Source of the DNA: Halostella salina | Lineage (GTDB): Archaea > Halobacteriota > Halobacteria > Halobacteriales > Natronoarchaeaceae | Direction of reading: 5' to 3' | Assembly: GCF_003675855.1 (NCBI RefSeq) | Contig: NZ_RCIH01000010.1 | Location: forward strand, 1 to 64,000 | DNA: 64,000 bases | Shown: positions 42,588-51,336 of the stretch, piece by piece | Position numbering within the stretch: the stretch's first letter is position 1 | Layout: each line of letters begins with the position of its first letter | Made by a program: the position numbers and the translations under genes | Notes under the pieces: model-generated | What the model was told of the DNA's origin: nothing | Seen by the model: the letters and a program-made list of their open reading frames with translations, nothing else | Databases searched by the model: none

Positions 42588-44381
42588 TCAGCTGTCGCCG
42601 ATGTAGTACAGGTCGACCTCGCCGTTCGAGCGGACGCGGTGGACGCCGTCGTACGCCTCGAACCGGGCCAGGTCGCGCTCGCTGTACTGGATGCCGCGGT
42701 ACGCGACCGTCTCGCGCTGCCGGTCGTACTCGGTCAGCACGACGTGGCGGCCGTCGCCGTAGTGGGTCGTGAGGTTGGTCCGGAGGACGGGCTGTGAGAC
42801 GGTCGCGCCGCTCCAGTTCACGCCCGTCGGGCCGTAGACGGCGTGGCGGTACCGCCACGTGTCGTAGCCGACGCCGAGCACGTCGGCGTCCGACTCGACG
42901 GTCTCGAACGTCGCCTCGTACCCCTCCATCTGCATCGCCGTCTTCTGCTCGCTGGGCTGGTAGATGAAGGGCGAGGCGAACAGCGTCGCGCCGGACAGCG
43001 CGAGCAGGACCAGTATCGCGAGCCCGACGGCCGCGAACCGGCGGCCGGAGAGCACCTCCCGTCGCCCGCTCAGTCGGGTGATCTGGACCGCCCCGAGCAC
43101 CGAGGCGGCGACCATGATCATCGCGAAGTACCGGAAGAACAGCGACGAGAGGTTGCCGACGAAATGCAACCCGCCGAACACGCCGAGCGTGAGCAGCCCC
43201 GCGAACAGGTACCGCACCGCGCGGTCGACGGACGGGCGGTCGATCCGTCCAGCGAGCATCGCGAGGAAGAGCAGACCGGCCAGCGCCGACACCACCGCGC
43301 TGACGAAGAACAGCTTGACGAAGATCTCGCCGATCCCCGACCCGACCGAGGTGAGCGACGCCCCGCGGTCGCCGACGACGGCCCCGACGGACTGGTCGCT
43401 CGTGCCGAGGAGGAACCCGCCGATCCGGGTGGCGATCGACCGCATCTGTCTGGTGATCGCGCCGTGGAACGGGAGCCACACGGCAAACGCCGTCGCGGCG
43501 ACCATCGTCTGCCCGAGCAGCGGCCGCCCGGGGTCGGCGTCGCGGTACCGGCCCCGGACGAACTGCAGGGCGGCGACCGTCGCGAAAAAGAGCACGACGA
43601 CCGCGGACTGCTGTGGGTGGTACAGGACGACGCCGACGGAGGTGAGCGCGAGCAGCGCGCCGACGCCGGCGAACGTGCCCCGGTCGGCGCTGCCGAGCGC
43701 GTACTTCGCAAGCAGGAACAGGACGAGCGCGAAGAACATGCTCGCCTGCGTTATCGGGTGGGGGTTCAGCCCCGTGACGATGTGGTTGATCGGGAGCAGG
43801 AAGAACGCCGTGAAGCCGCCGAGGACGGCACCGACGGTCGTGTCGGTGAGCAGTCTGACGGTGAGCGTGACGAAGACGAGATACAGCAGGGCGAAGACGA
43901 GCACGACGAGCATCAGCGAGTGCGTGACCTCGAAGCCAGCCACCTCCGTCAGGAGCACGCCGAACGTGTGGATCCCGGGGTAGATGATCTCCAGCGGGCT
44001 CAGGTCGCCGGCCAGGACTTCGCGGGTCCAGCCGAGGTGGGTCAGCGAGTCCGCCCCGCCGTAGAAATGGTAGCCGCGCACGACCGGCAGCCCCGCAAGC
44101 AGCGTCGTCGTGCCGACGCCGAGCGCGATCGCCGCACCCCGCAACCGCCCTGCGCCGGCGAGGAGCGCGACGACCAGGGCGACCGCGAACGCCACCTCGA
44201 TCCCGATCCAGACGGCGGTCGGTGTCCCCGCGTAGACGGACTGCTCGTACCCGGTCGCCGGGGTCCGGTGCGCGACCAGCGCGGCGGCCGCGAGCGCGAG
44301 AAACCCGACCGCGAGCGCCGACTTCAGGAGGATCCGGTCGTCCCCCCGACGAGCGTCCGCGGCCCGTGCGGCCGCCGTCAT
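42588..44381 (-). CDS. Polytopic membrane glycosyltransferase or polymerase-like protein
   Basis: 597 residues with about twelve to fourteen hydrophobic helices, then a C-terminal soluble domain of about 120 residues (YEATFETVESDADVLGVGYD). The loop GADSLTHLGWTREVLAGDL resembles the first periplasmic loop of GT-C enzymes and Wzy-like polymerases, where the acidic residue is catalytic. It starts in an ATGA overlap with the GT4 gene, a coupled pair. A role in transferring or polymerising a lipid-linked glycan is inferred. Confidence 0.75.
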   Translation of the reverse strand: MTAAARAADARRGDDRILLKSALAVGFLALAAAALVAHRTPATGYEQSVYAGTPTAVWIGIEVAFAVALVVALLAGAGRLRGAAIALGVGTTTLLAGLPVVRGYHFYGGADSLTHLGWTREVLAGDLSPLEIIYPGIHTFGVLLTEVAGFEVTHSLMLVVLVFALLYLVFVTLTVRLLTDTTVGAVLGGFTAFFLLPINHIVTGLNPHPITQASMFFALVLFLLAKYALGSADRGTFAGVGALLALTSVGVVLYHPQQSAVVVLFFATVAALQFVRGRYRDADPGRPLLGQTMVAATAFAVWLPFHGAITRQMRSIATRIGGFLLGTSDQSVGAVVGDRGASLTSVGSGIGEIFVKLFFVSAVVSALAGLLFLAMLAGRIDRPSVDRAVRYLFAGLLTLGVFGGLHFVGNLSSLFFRYFAMIMVAASVLGAVQITRLSGRREVLSGRRFAAVGLAILVLLALSGATLFASPFIYQPSEQKTAMQMEGYEATFETVESDADVLGVGYDTWRYRHAVYGPTGVNWSGATVSQPVLRTNLTTHYGDGRHVVLTEYDRQRETVAYRGIQYSERDLARFEAYDGVHRVRSNGEVDLYYIGDS

Positions 44382-45469
44382 CCGTCGCCCTCCCCGGGGA
44401 TCGCCGCCCGGTACGTCTCGGTCAGCCGGTCGACCGCGGCGGGCCAGGAGTACCGCTCCCGGACGGCCTCGCGGTTCGTCCGGCCCATCGCCGCCGCCCT
44501 CTCGGGGTTCGCGACGAGCTCCCCGATCGCGTCGGCGAGGTCGTCGCTGTCGCCGGGGTCGACCAGCAGGCCGTTCGTCTCGCCGACGACCTCCGGGATG
44601 CTCCCGACGCCGGTCGTCACGACCGCGTTGCCGCCCGCCATCCCCTCCAGCAGGGCGATCGGCAGCCCCTCGCCGTGCGTCGGGAGGGCGTATATCGACG
44701 CCGAGTCGATGAGCTCGCGCTTCTCGGTCTCGGAGACGTAGCCGAGGTAGTCGACGCCGTCGTGGCGCGCCGCCAGGTCCTCGGCCCGGTCGGAGAGCGG
44801 GCCGTCCCCGGCGATGCTCACGCGGAACTCGGGCGCGCCGTCCCGTTTCAGGTCGTCGACCGCGTCGGCGAGTTCGCCGATCCCCTTGCGTTCGACGTGG
44901 TTCGAGACGAAGACGACGTGCGGGTCGGCGTCGAACTCGGGGCGGTACTCGTCGGCGTCGACCGCGTTCGGGACGACGACGAGCTTCTCCGGCGACGCCC
45001 GGTGTGCGAGCACGTCGCGCCAGTACGCCGAAAGGACGATGATCCGGTCGCAGGCGTCGAACACGGCCGACTGGAGCAGGCGGACGGGGAGCGAGGCGTC
45101 GACGACGAAGTCGTCGAACGAGGAGCCGTGGATGTGGAGAACCACGGGGCGTTGCCAGACCAGCGCGGCGAACAGCACGTAGAACGACGCCCGATAGAAG
45201 GCAAAGCCGTGTGAGGAGTGAACGTGTACCGCGTCCGGGCGGGAGCGGAACGGGAACAGCACCGCTGCCCGCAGGGAGACCAGCAGGGCGGCGAGGAACC
45301 ACCGCAGCCCCTCGCCCCGCGGCGTTCCGACGTCGTACACCCGGGGGTCGACATCGTCCGGGAGTCGCGCCCGCTGTTCGGTGACGTACCGGGCGACCCC
45401 ACCGGTCGCGCGGCTCTCCGGCCCGACGACGAGCAGGTCGATCGTGTCGGCGTTCGCTTCGGCATCCAT
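44378..45469 (-). CDS. GT4-family glycosyltransferase
   Basis: 363 residues of a GT-B retaining glycosyltransferase. The N-terminal VVGPESRATGGVARYVTEQ is the glycine-rich acceptor loop. VVFVSNHVERKGIGELADAV and ALPTHGEGLPIALLEGMAGG hold the EGxP-like donor site. It transfers a sugar from a nucleotide donor to a growing glycan on the cytoplasmic side. Translation continues into the membrane gene by an ATGA overlap. The sugar is not predictable. Confidence 0.92.
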   Translation of the reverse strand: MDAEANADTIDLLVVGPESRATGGVARYVTEQRARLPDDVDPRVYDVGTPRGEGLRWFLAALLVSLRAAVLFPFRSRPDAVHVHSSHGFAFYRASFYVLFAALVWQRPVVLHIHGSSFDDFVVDASLPVRLLQSAVFDACDRIIVLSAYWRDVLAHRASPEKLVVVPNAVDADEYRPEFDADPHVVFVSNHVERKGIGELADAVDDLKRDGAPEFRVSIAGDGPLSDRAEDLAARHDGVDYLGYVSETEKRELIDSASIYALPTHGEGLPIALLEGMAGGNAVVTTGVGSIPEVVGETNGLLVDPGDSDDLADAIGELVANPERAAAMGRTNREAVRERYSWPAAVDRLTETYRAAIPGEGDG

Positions 45470-45632
45470 GCGTTGTGCCCCGTTGGCCGGGGGTGGACTT
45501 ATTAAAAAACAGCCTACTCCGGCCCCCGACAGGTCAGGTCGTCCCGGCCGCGGCTCCGGCGGGCGCGACCACGCCCCGGGTCGGCGTTAACTACACATTT
45601 ACAATGACGACGGTGCCCCAACGGGACCACTG

Positions 45633-46574
45633 ATGTACTCGCTCTCGCAGGTGCGGCGAGGGGTTCGACGCGGGCTCTCGAACCCGTCGTTTTTCGGACG
45701 GGAACTGAACCGGCTGTACCATCGTCGACTGTATCAACGCCCGTACAACACCGACGGCGTCGACGTCGTCGCCGAGGACTGGGACACGCTGCTCGTGCTC
45801 GACGCCTGTCGGTACGACATGTTCGAGCGGCTCCACGACCTGCCCGGCCGGCTGGAGCGCCGGGAGTCGCGGGGGTCACACACCTCGGAGTTCCTCATCG
45901 CCAACTTCGGCGGGCGGACGCTCCGGGACACCGTCTACGTCACCGCGAGCCCGCAGCTGTACAACTGGCGCGACGAGATGGACGCCGAGTTCCACGCGGT
46001 CGTCGACGTCTGGCGCGAGGCGGGCTGGGACGACGAACACGGGACGGTGACGCCGGAGACGATGGCCGACCACGTCCGCCGCGCCGTCGAGGAGTACCCG
46101 GAAAAGCGGATCGTCGGCCACTTCCTCCAGCCACACTACCCCTTCATCGACGGCGACGACCGGCTCAACGCCCGCACGTTCGACGGCGACGACGAAACGG
46201 AGTCGCCCGACGTGTGGGCCCAGCTGATGCGCGGCCGGCTCGACGCCTCGACGGACGCCGTGTGGCGTGCGTACCTCCGGAACCTGAACGCCGTCCTGCC
46301 GGAGATAGCGGCGCTGCTCGACGAACTCGGCGGCCGAACCGTCGTCACGTCGGACCACGGGAACATGGTCGGGGAGCGGGCCGCGCCGGTGCCGATCCGC
46401 GAGTGGGGCCACCCGCCGGGGATGTACACGGACCAGCTCGTCACCGTGCCGTGGCTCGTACACGAGAACGGTCCGAGACGGAAGATAACCGAGGGGGAGC
46501 CGGACGCCGCCCCCGACGCCGTCGCCGACGACGTGGTCGAGGACCGCCTGCGGCAGCTGGGGTACGCCGACTGA
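45633..46574 (+). CDS. Alkaline-phosphatase-superfamily protein
   Basis: 313 residues. VVAEDWDTLLVLDACRYDMF is the N-terminal metal motif and VVTSDHGNMVGERA the distal one. HFLQPHYPFI contains a conserved His/Pro segment. It is shorter than ordinary sulfatases and typical of glycan-cluster members in haloarchaea. The ATG at 45633 follows AT-rich ACATTTACAATG. It ends three bases before the next enzyme, so the two are an operon. Confidence 0.82.
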   Translation: MYSLSQVRRGVRRGLSNPSFFGRELNRLYHRRLYQRPYNTDGVDVVAEDWDTLLVLDACRYDMFERLHDLPGRLERRESRGSHTSEFLIANFGGRTLRDTVYVTASPQLYNWRDEMDAEFHAVVDVWREAGWDDEHGTVTPETMADHVRRAVEEYPEKRIVGHFLQPHYPFIDGDDRLNARTFDGDDETESPDVWAQLMRGRLDASTDAVWRAYLRNLNAVLPEIAALLDELGGRTVVTSDHGNMVGERAAPVPIREWGHPPGMYTDQLVTVPWLVHENGPRRKITEGEPDAAPDAVADDVVEDRLRQLGYAD

Positions 46575-46577
46575 CCG

Positions 46578-47921
46578 ATGCCCCGAAACACCGACGCACC
46601 CACGGCCGGCGGGACCGACCGGGCCGCGACGAGCGCCAGCGGGACCGCGACCGACGACGCGCGGGACGTGGTACTGGTCACGATCGACTGCTGGCGGCAC
46701 GACGCGCCGGCGCGGATGCCGGCGCTCGACGCGCTGACCGACGGGTACGAGCGCCGGGACGCGGTCTGTCAGGCACCGGCGACGCGGGGGGCGTTCCCGG
46801 CGCTGCTCGCGAGCAAGTACTACCCGCAGGCGTACACCGGGTTCGACGCGGTGGACGACGACGTGCGCTCGCTCCCCGCCGTGCTGTCGGACGCGGGCTA
46901 CGCGACCTGCGGGATCGTCGGGTCGAACCCGTTCCTGAGCACCTGGGCCGACGACTTCGACCGCTTCTGGAACGACGGGATGGACGCCGAGTCCGACGGG
47001 TCGGAGCTCCGGGAGTCGGTCCGCGCCGGGGCGTCGACGCTCCGGCACGCGCTGAACTACGTTCGGCTCCGGAGTCGCGTGCCGGCGTCCGAGGTAGCCT
47101 CGCGCGCGAGAGAGTGGTACGAGCGCGAGTCCGGCCCGCGGTTCCTCTGGATGCACCTGATGGACGTACACGTCCCCTTCTTCCCGGGGCTGCGGAAGGG
47201 GGTCGACGAGGGGCTGCTCGACGGCTACCGCTCGCACCTGCGGTTCATGCGGGACCCCGAGTCGCTCTCCCCCGCGGAGTACGAGACGCTGGAACGCTTC
47301 TACTGGCGCTCGGTCGAGCGGCTGGACGAGCAGCTTTCGGACGTGCTCGGCTTCCTCGACGACGACGCGCTGGTCGTGCTCACCGGCGACCACGGCGAGG
47401 AGTTCGACCACGGCGAGTTCGGCCACGCGCGCCCGTACGACGAGTGCGTCCGGGTGCCGTTGCTCTCCAGCCCCGGACTGTCGGCCTCGTTCGGCGACCA
47501 CGGGGTGCTCCGCCACCTCGACGTGCCCGCCTCGATCCTCGACGCCGTCGGCTGTTCGGTGCCGGCGGGGTGGGAGGGGTCGCCCGGCCGCGAGGCGGAG
47601 CCGTTCCCGGCGTTCACGCTGAACCACTCCCCGCAGTTCGGGCGCACGTACGGCAGCATCCGGACGGAGCGGCACAAGCTGTTCAAGGCGTTCGACGAGG
47701 ACACCGACGCCGTCGTCGCCACGGAGGCGTACGACCTCGAATCGGACCCGGGGGAGACGCGGAACCTGTACGACGGGGACCCGCCGACGAGAGTCCGGAC
47801 GCTCGAACGCCAGCTCGACGAGTTCCTGTCGCGCGACGACATCCGGGGCGGCGTCCACGAGGACCCGCGGGACGCGCCCGAGGTGGTCGAGGACAGACTG
47901 CAGGCGCTCGGGTACAAGTAG
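46578..47921 (+). CDS. Sulfatase-like enzyme
   Basis: 447 residues. An acidic Thr/Ala-rich leader (1-28) precedes VVLVTIDCWRHDAPARMPAL, the sulfatase-type first metal site. CQAPATRGAFPALLASKYYP occupies the nucleophile loop (Thr-Arg in place of CxPxR). LVVLTGDHGEEFDHGEFGHA closes the second metal site. Sulfate or phosphate ester hydrolysis or transfer on surface glycans is likely. It is the third such enzyme within 7 kb. Confidence 0.85.
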   Translation: MPRNTDAPTAGGTDRAATSASGTATDDARDVVLVTIDCWRHDAPARMPALDALTDGYERRDAVCQAPATRGAFPALLASKYYPQAYTGFDAVDDDVRSLPAVLSDAGYATCGIVGSNPFLSTWADDFDRFWNDGMDAESDGSELRESVRAGASTLRHALNYVRLRSRVPASEVASRAREWYERESGPRFLWMHLMDVHVPFFPGLRKGVDEGLLDGYRSHLRFMRDPESLSPAEYETLERFYWRSVERLDEQLSDVLGFLDDDALVVLTGDHGEEFDHGEFGHARPYDECVRVPLLSSPGLSASFGDHGVLRHLDVPASILDAVGCSVPAGWEGSPGREAEPFPAFTLNHSPQFGRTYGSIRTERHKLFKAFDEDTDAVVATEAYDLESDPGETRNLYDGDPPTRVRTLERQLDEFLSRDDIRGGVHEDPRDAPEVVEDRLQALGYK

Positions 47922-47982
47922 CGCGGCGGGGTACGGAAAAGCGAAACGTGGAGGGAGAAGCGTCAGCGGGGCGGTCGCGCCG

Positions 47983-48255
47983 TCAGCACCAGTCGCTCAC
48001 GTCACACACCGTCTCGGCGTCCGCGACGACGAAGGCGTCCTCCTTCAGCAGGTCCTCGTCCGCCGGCAGGAGAAGCACGTCGCCGGAGCCGTTGTTCGTG
48101 CGGACCACGTCGAGTTCGATCAGTTCGTAGCCGAGGTCGGCGTCCAGGTCGGGGTCGGCGTCGAGGGACTTCAGCTCCGACGCCGAGGGGTCCGGAGCCG
48201 TCTCCCGGCCCCGGACGTTCGTCGACCGGTTTCGTTCGTCGCCGTTCTCCGACAT
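47983..48255 (-). CDS. Small orphan protein, paralogue of 55229 gene
   Basis: 90 residues. After a charged leader comes a compact segment from residue 32 (DADPDLDADLGYELIELDVV) to LLPADEDLLKEDAFVVADAE. The same pattern is present in the 79-residue protein at 55229. It begins three bases after the stop of the large beta-helix gene on the same strand, so both should be co-translated. The role is unknown; association with the exported beta-helix protein is inferred. Confidence 0.7.
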   Translation of the reverse strand: MSENGDERNRSTNVRGRETAPDPSASELKSLDADPDLDADLGYELIELDVVRTNNGSGDVLLLPADEDLLKEDAFVVADAETVCDVSDWC

Positions 48256-48257
48256 GG

Positions 48258-50945
48258 CTACTCCCCGTTCTCGAAGTCGACGGCCGCGGTTCCGGAGAGC
48301 AGGAACGACGTGATGTCGCCGGAGAACCGGTAGGCGTCGACGCCGCCGACCACCTGCCCGGTCGCGGAGCGGTCCGAGACCACGTCGTCGGATTCGACCG
48401 AGCCGGTGTCGGGCGCTTTCTCCAGGTCGCCGCTGACCGTGAAGGAGTACTCGGTCGTCGCGTCCGCGCCCTCGCCGTCGATGACCAGCAGGTTCGGGTA
48501 CGTGGCGTCGCCCGAACCGCCGGTGTCGTCGAACTGGGCGGGGTCGACCTGCTCGCCGTCGACGAACACGTCGGCCGGCCCGTCGACGGTGAACGCGGTG
48601 ATCTCGCCGGCGAACCGGTAGTCGTCGCTCCCGTACACCGCGACCGAGCCGGACGCAGTCGTCCCCTCGACCGCGTCGGGGTACTCCGCGCCGGAGAGGT
48701 TGGCGCTGTCGCCGGGTTCGACGACGTCGGTGACGGCGAACTCGTAGTTCGCGCGGTCCTCGCCCGTGCTCTCGACGGTGACAGTCCGGGACGGCTCGGG
48801 CGACCCGTCGTCGGGTTCGGACACGTAGTCGGCGGGGTCGACCTGCTCGCCGTCGACGAACACGTCGGCCGGGCCGTCGACCGCGAGCGCGGTGACCTCG
48901 CCCGCGAAGGCGTAGGTGTCCGCCCCGTAGAGCGCGACGGAGCCGGAGCCGTCGGTCCCGTCGACCGCGTCCGGGTAGTCGGCGCCGGAGAGGTTCGCGC
49001 GGTCGCCCGGCTCCAGCGCCTCGCTGACGCTGAACTCGTAGCTCGCGCGGTCCTCGCCCGTGCTCTCGATCCGGAGCATCCGCGAGGGATCGGGCGACTC
49101 GGAGCCGTCACTCGTCGAGTCGTCACCGGAGCCGTCCCCGCTGGAACCGTCGCCGCCGGAGCCGTCGTCCGAACCGCCGTCGGACCCGGAGTCGAACTGC
49201 GCGAGGTCTATCGCCTCGCCGTTGACCAGCACGTCGGCCGGGCCGTCGACGGCGAAGTCGGTGATCTCGCCGGCGAACCGGTAGTTGTCGCTCCCGTACT
49301 GGGCGACGGAGCCGGTACCGGTCGTCCCCTCGACCGCGTCGGGGTACTCCGCGCCCGAGAGGTTGGCGTCCAGGCCGGCCTCTAGCGTCTCGCTGACGCT
49401 GAACTCGTAGCTCGCGCGCTCGGTGCCCGTGCTTTCCACCGTGACGGTGTTGTCGAGGTCCGACCCCCAGGACCCCTCATTCGGATTTCCCGAACCACCG
49501 TCCAGGGACGGTGCCGGGCAGGAGTCGCCGTTCGTGATGTTCGCCGTCTCGACGCCGCTGCTGCTCACGTCGACCGCCTCCCCGGAGACGTTGATGTTGC
49601 AGTCGCGGACCGTGCTGCCGTCGGAGCCGCTCAGGACGACGCCGCTGCGGTTGGAGCCGGACTGCTCGATACAGCAGTTCCGGACGACGGAGTCCGGGGA
49701 GTTGGAGGCGTTGACCGCCGCGCCGCCGCTGGCGTTGCCGGTGATGCTGACGCCCTCCAGCTCGATCGGGTGGCCGTTCGGTTCGCTCCGGACGGCCGCC
49801 ATGCTGTCGAGGTCGTGCTGGATCCGCGTGTTGCGGACGGCGAGCGAGGTGGAGTTGTCGGACACCCGGATCGCGCTGTTCGGGGCGGGGTGGTCGCGCA
49901 CGACGATGTCGCAGTCGCGGACCTCAGCGCCCGGCTGCTTGTCGAACTTCCGGCCGTTGATCCAGACGGCGCGCATGCCGAACGCGTTGCGCTCGTGGCT
50001 GTCCTCGCGCGGGCCGTCGTACTTCTCGGGGTCGATCTCGATGGTCGCGCCCTCGACGTAGTTGCCCTGGCCGCTGATGCGGACGCTGGCGACGTTGTTG
50101 TTCCGGAACGTGCCGCCCTCGATCTGGACCTTGCCGCTGTGCCGGGAGGCGTACATCCCGTTGTTCCCGAACTCCTCTAGCTGGCAGTCGATGACTTTCA
50201 GCGTCCCCGAGTGGGGCTGGAACACGCCGATACCGATGCGGCCGTCGCCGCTCTTGTACCGGGCCCAGCTGGACCCCTGCGTGGCGACGACGTTCCTGAC
50301 GACGCCGGTGGCGTCGGCGTTGCTGATCGTGACGGTCAGCGCGTTGGCCACGCTCCCGCTGGAGTGCGTGCCGCGGCCGACGTACTCGACGTCCTCGACG
50401 TGGACGCCGTTCTGCGTGTTGAACCGCAGGCCGGTGACCGTGTTGTCCGGGCGGATGTCGAAGTCGATGCCCTTGAACAGCACCTGGTTCGCCGGGCTGC
50501 CGACGCCGCTGGCGAACATGCTGAAGTTCGACCCCTGAGGCGGGGCGAACACGACCTCGCCCTCGCCGACGAAGCCGATGTTCGCGCCGCTCGGCAGCCG
50601 GTGGCTGTTCGCGATCTTGTACGTCCCCTCCGGGAACCGGATGAGGGTCCCGCCGCTCATCGCCTCGTTCAGTTCCCCGTCGATGGCCTGGCTGCCGGAG
50701 TTGTCCGCGCCCAGGTCCTCGACGATGTCGACGGTCCGGTCGAAGGAGATGCCGTCGACGGAAGTCTGTGCACCCGCGCTGCCCGCGGCCGCTGCCGTAC
50801 CGAGCGCCGCCGCGGCGGCGCTGCCGGTAAGCTTGAGATACGAGCGTCGGTCGAGCGTGCCGCGACCGGTAACGCTCCCTTTCTCGGCGTCGGTCCCGGT
50901 AACGTCGTCTTTCGCTCCACGGTCGGCGTCGTTGTCTGGTGCCAT
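48258..50945 (-). CDS. Tat-exported beta-helix protein with four C-terminal repeats
   Basis: 895 residues. An acidic leader is followed by the twin-arginine signal DRRSYLKLTGSAAAAALG and a cleavage region GSAGAQ. A pectate-lyase-like right-handed beta-helix follows (about 60-480), with GGTFRNNNVASVRISG shared with the lipoproteins at 21450 and 51337. Four copies of the domain found in the protein at 26968 begin near 498, 620, 718 and 816. The fourth is divergent and lacks the STG opening. Linkers are Ser/Gly/Asp-rich. A surface role on glycan is likely. Confidence 0.87.
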   Translation of the reverse strand: MAPDNDADRGAKDDVTGTDAEKGSVTGRGTLDRRSYLKLTGSAAAAALGTAAAAGSAGAQTSVDGISFDRTVDIVEDLGADNSGSQAIDGELNEAMSGGTLIRFPEGTYKIANSHRLPSGANIGFVGEGEVVFAPPQGSNFSMFASGVGSPANQVLFKGIDFDIRPDNTVTGLRFNTQNGVHVEDVEYVGRGTHSSGSVANALTVTISNADATGVVRNVVATQGSSWARYKSGDGRIGIGVFQPHSGTLKVIDCQLEEFGNNGMYASRHSGKVQIEGGTFRNNNVASVRISGQGNYVEGATIEIDPEKYDGPREDSHERNAFGMRAVWINGRKFDKQPGAEVRDCDIVVRDHPAPNSAIRVSDNSTSLAVRNTRIQHDLDSMAAVRSEPNGHPIELEGVSITGNASGGAAVNASNSPDSVVRNCCIEQSGSNRSGVVLSGSDGSTVRDCNINVSGEAVDVSSSGVETANITNGDSCPAPSLDGGSGNPNEGSWGSDLDNTVTVESTGTERASYEFSVSETLEAGLDANLSGAEYPDAVEGTTGTGSVAQYGSDNYRFAGEITDFAVDGPADVLVNGEAIDLAQFDSGSDGGSDDGSGGDGSSGDGSGDDSTSDGSESPDPSRMLRIESTGEDRASYEFSVSEALEPGDRANLSGADYPDAVDGTDGSGSVALYGADTYAFAGEVTALAVDGPADVFVDGEQVDPADYVSEPDDGSPEPSRTVTVESTGEDRANYEFAVTDVVEPGDSANLSGAEYPDAVEGTTASGSVAVYGSDDYRFAGEITAFTVDGPADVFVDGEQVDPAQFDDTGGSGDATYPNLLVIDGEGADATTEYSFTVSGDLEKAPDTGSVESDDVVSDRSATGQVVGGVDAYRFSGDITSFLLSGTAAVDFENGE

Positions 50946-51336
50946 CGACGGGTAAGCGGCAGGTAACCTGATTAAGGGTTCCGACCGATTGTACTCCAGT
51001 CGACTCCACTAGCGTTGCGATGCTCCCCCCGTTGCTACCGGTTACTTGCCATCGGCGGCAACACTGTCCTACTCTGCGGTAATACACCCTTACCGAGAGC
51101 GAGCACGCAAACGGAGCATGTGTCAGAGTCCCACACCCTCCGGTTCGCGCGGTCGATCCAGCCGGGACGGGAAGTAAGGCCTGCTTACGCGGCGGATAGC
51201 GGACAGTGAGAGAACACCGGTGCGGATAACGGCGGCCTACCGAGTTGGCCGCGTCACCACAGCGTAGCGATCGCTCGGGAGTTCGTGCTGGTCGTACCGC
51301 GAGCGTGCGCCCCGGGTGAGAAGCGGTCCCGGGGGG
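50946..51336. other. Intergenic gap between two beta-helix genes
   Basis: Both flanking genes read on the minus strand, so the left end should hold the promoter of the 48258-50945 gene. An AT-rich CTGATTAAGG at 50968-50977 is a candidate TATA on that strand. The rest is GC-rich; I see no gene, repeat or RNA in it. Confidence 0.4.

Noticed and set aside
43000-44300. Open frames on the plus strand opposite the membrane gene at 42588
   Set aside because: Translation is full of Arg/Asp/Glu runs without hydrophobic segments or motifs, while the minus frame gives a well-formed membrane protein.
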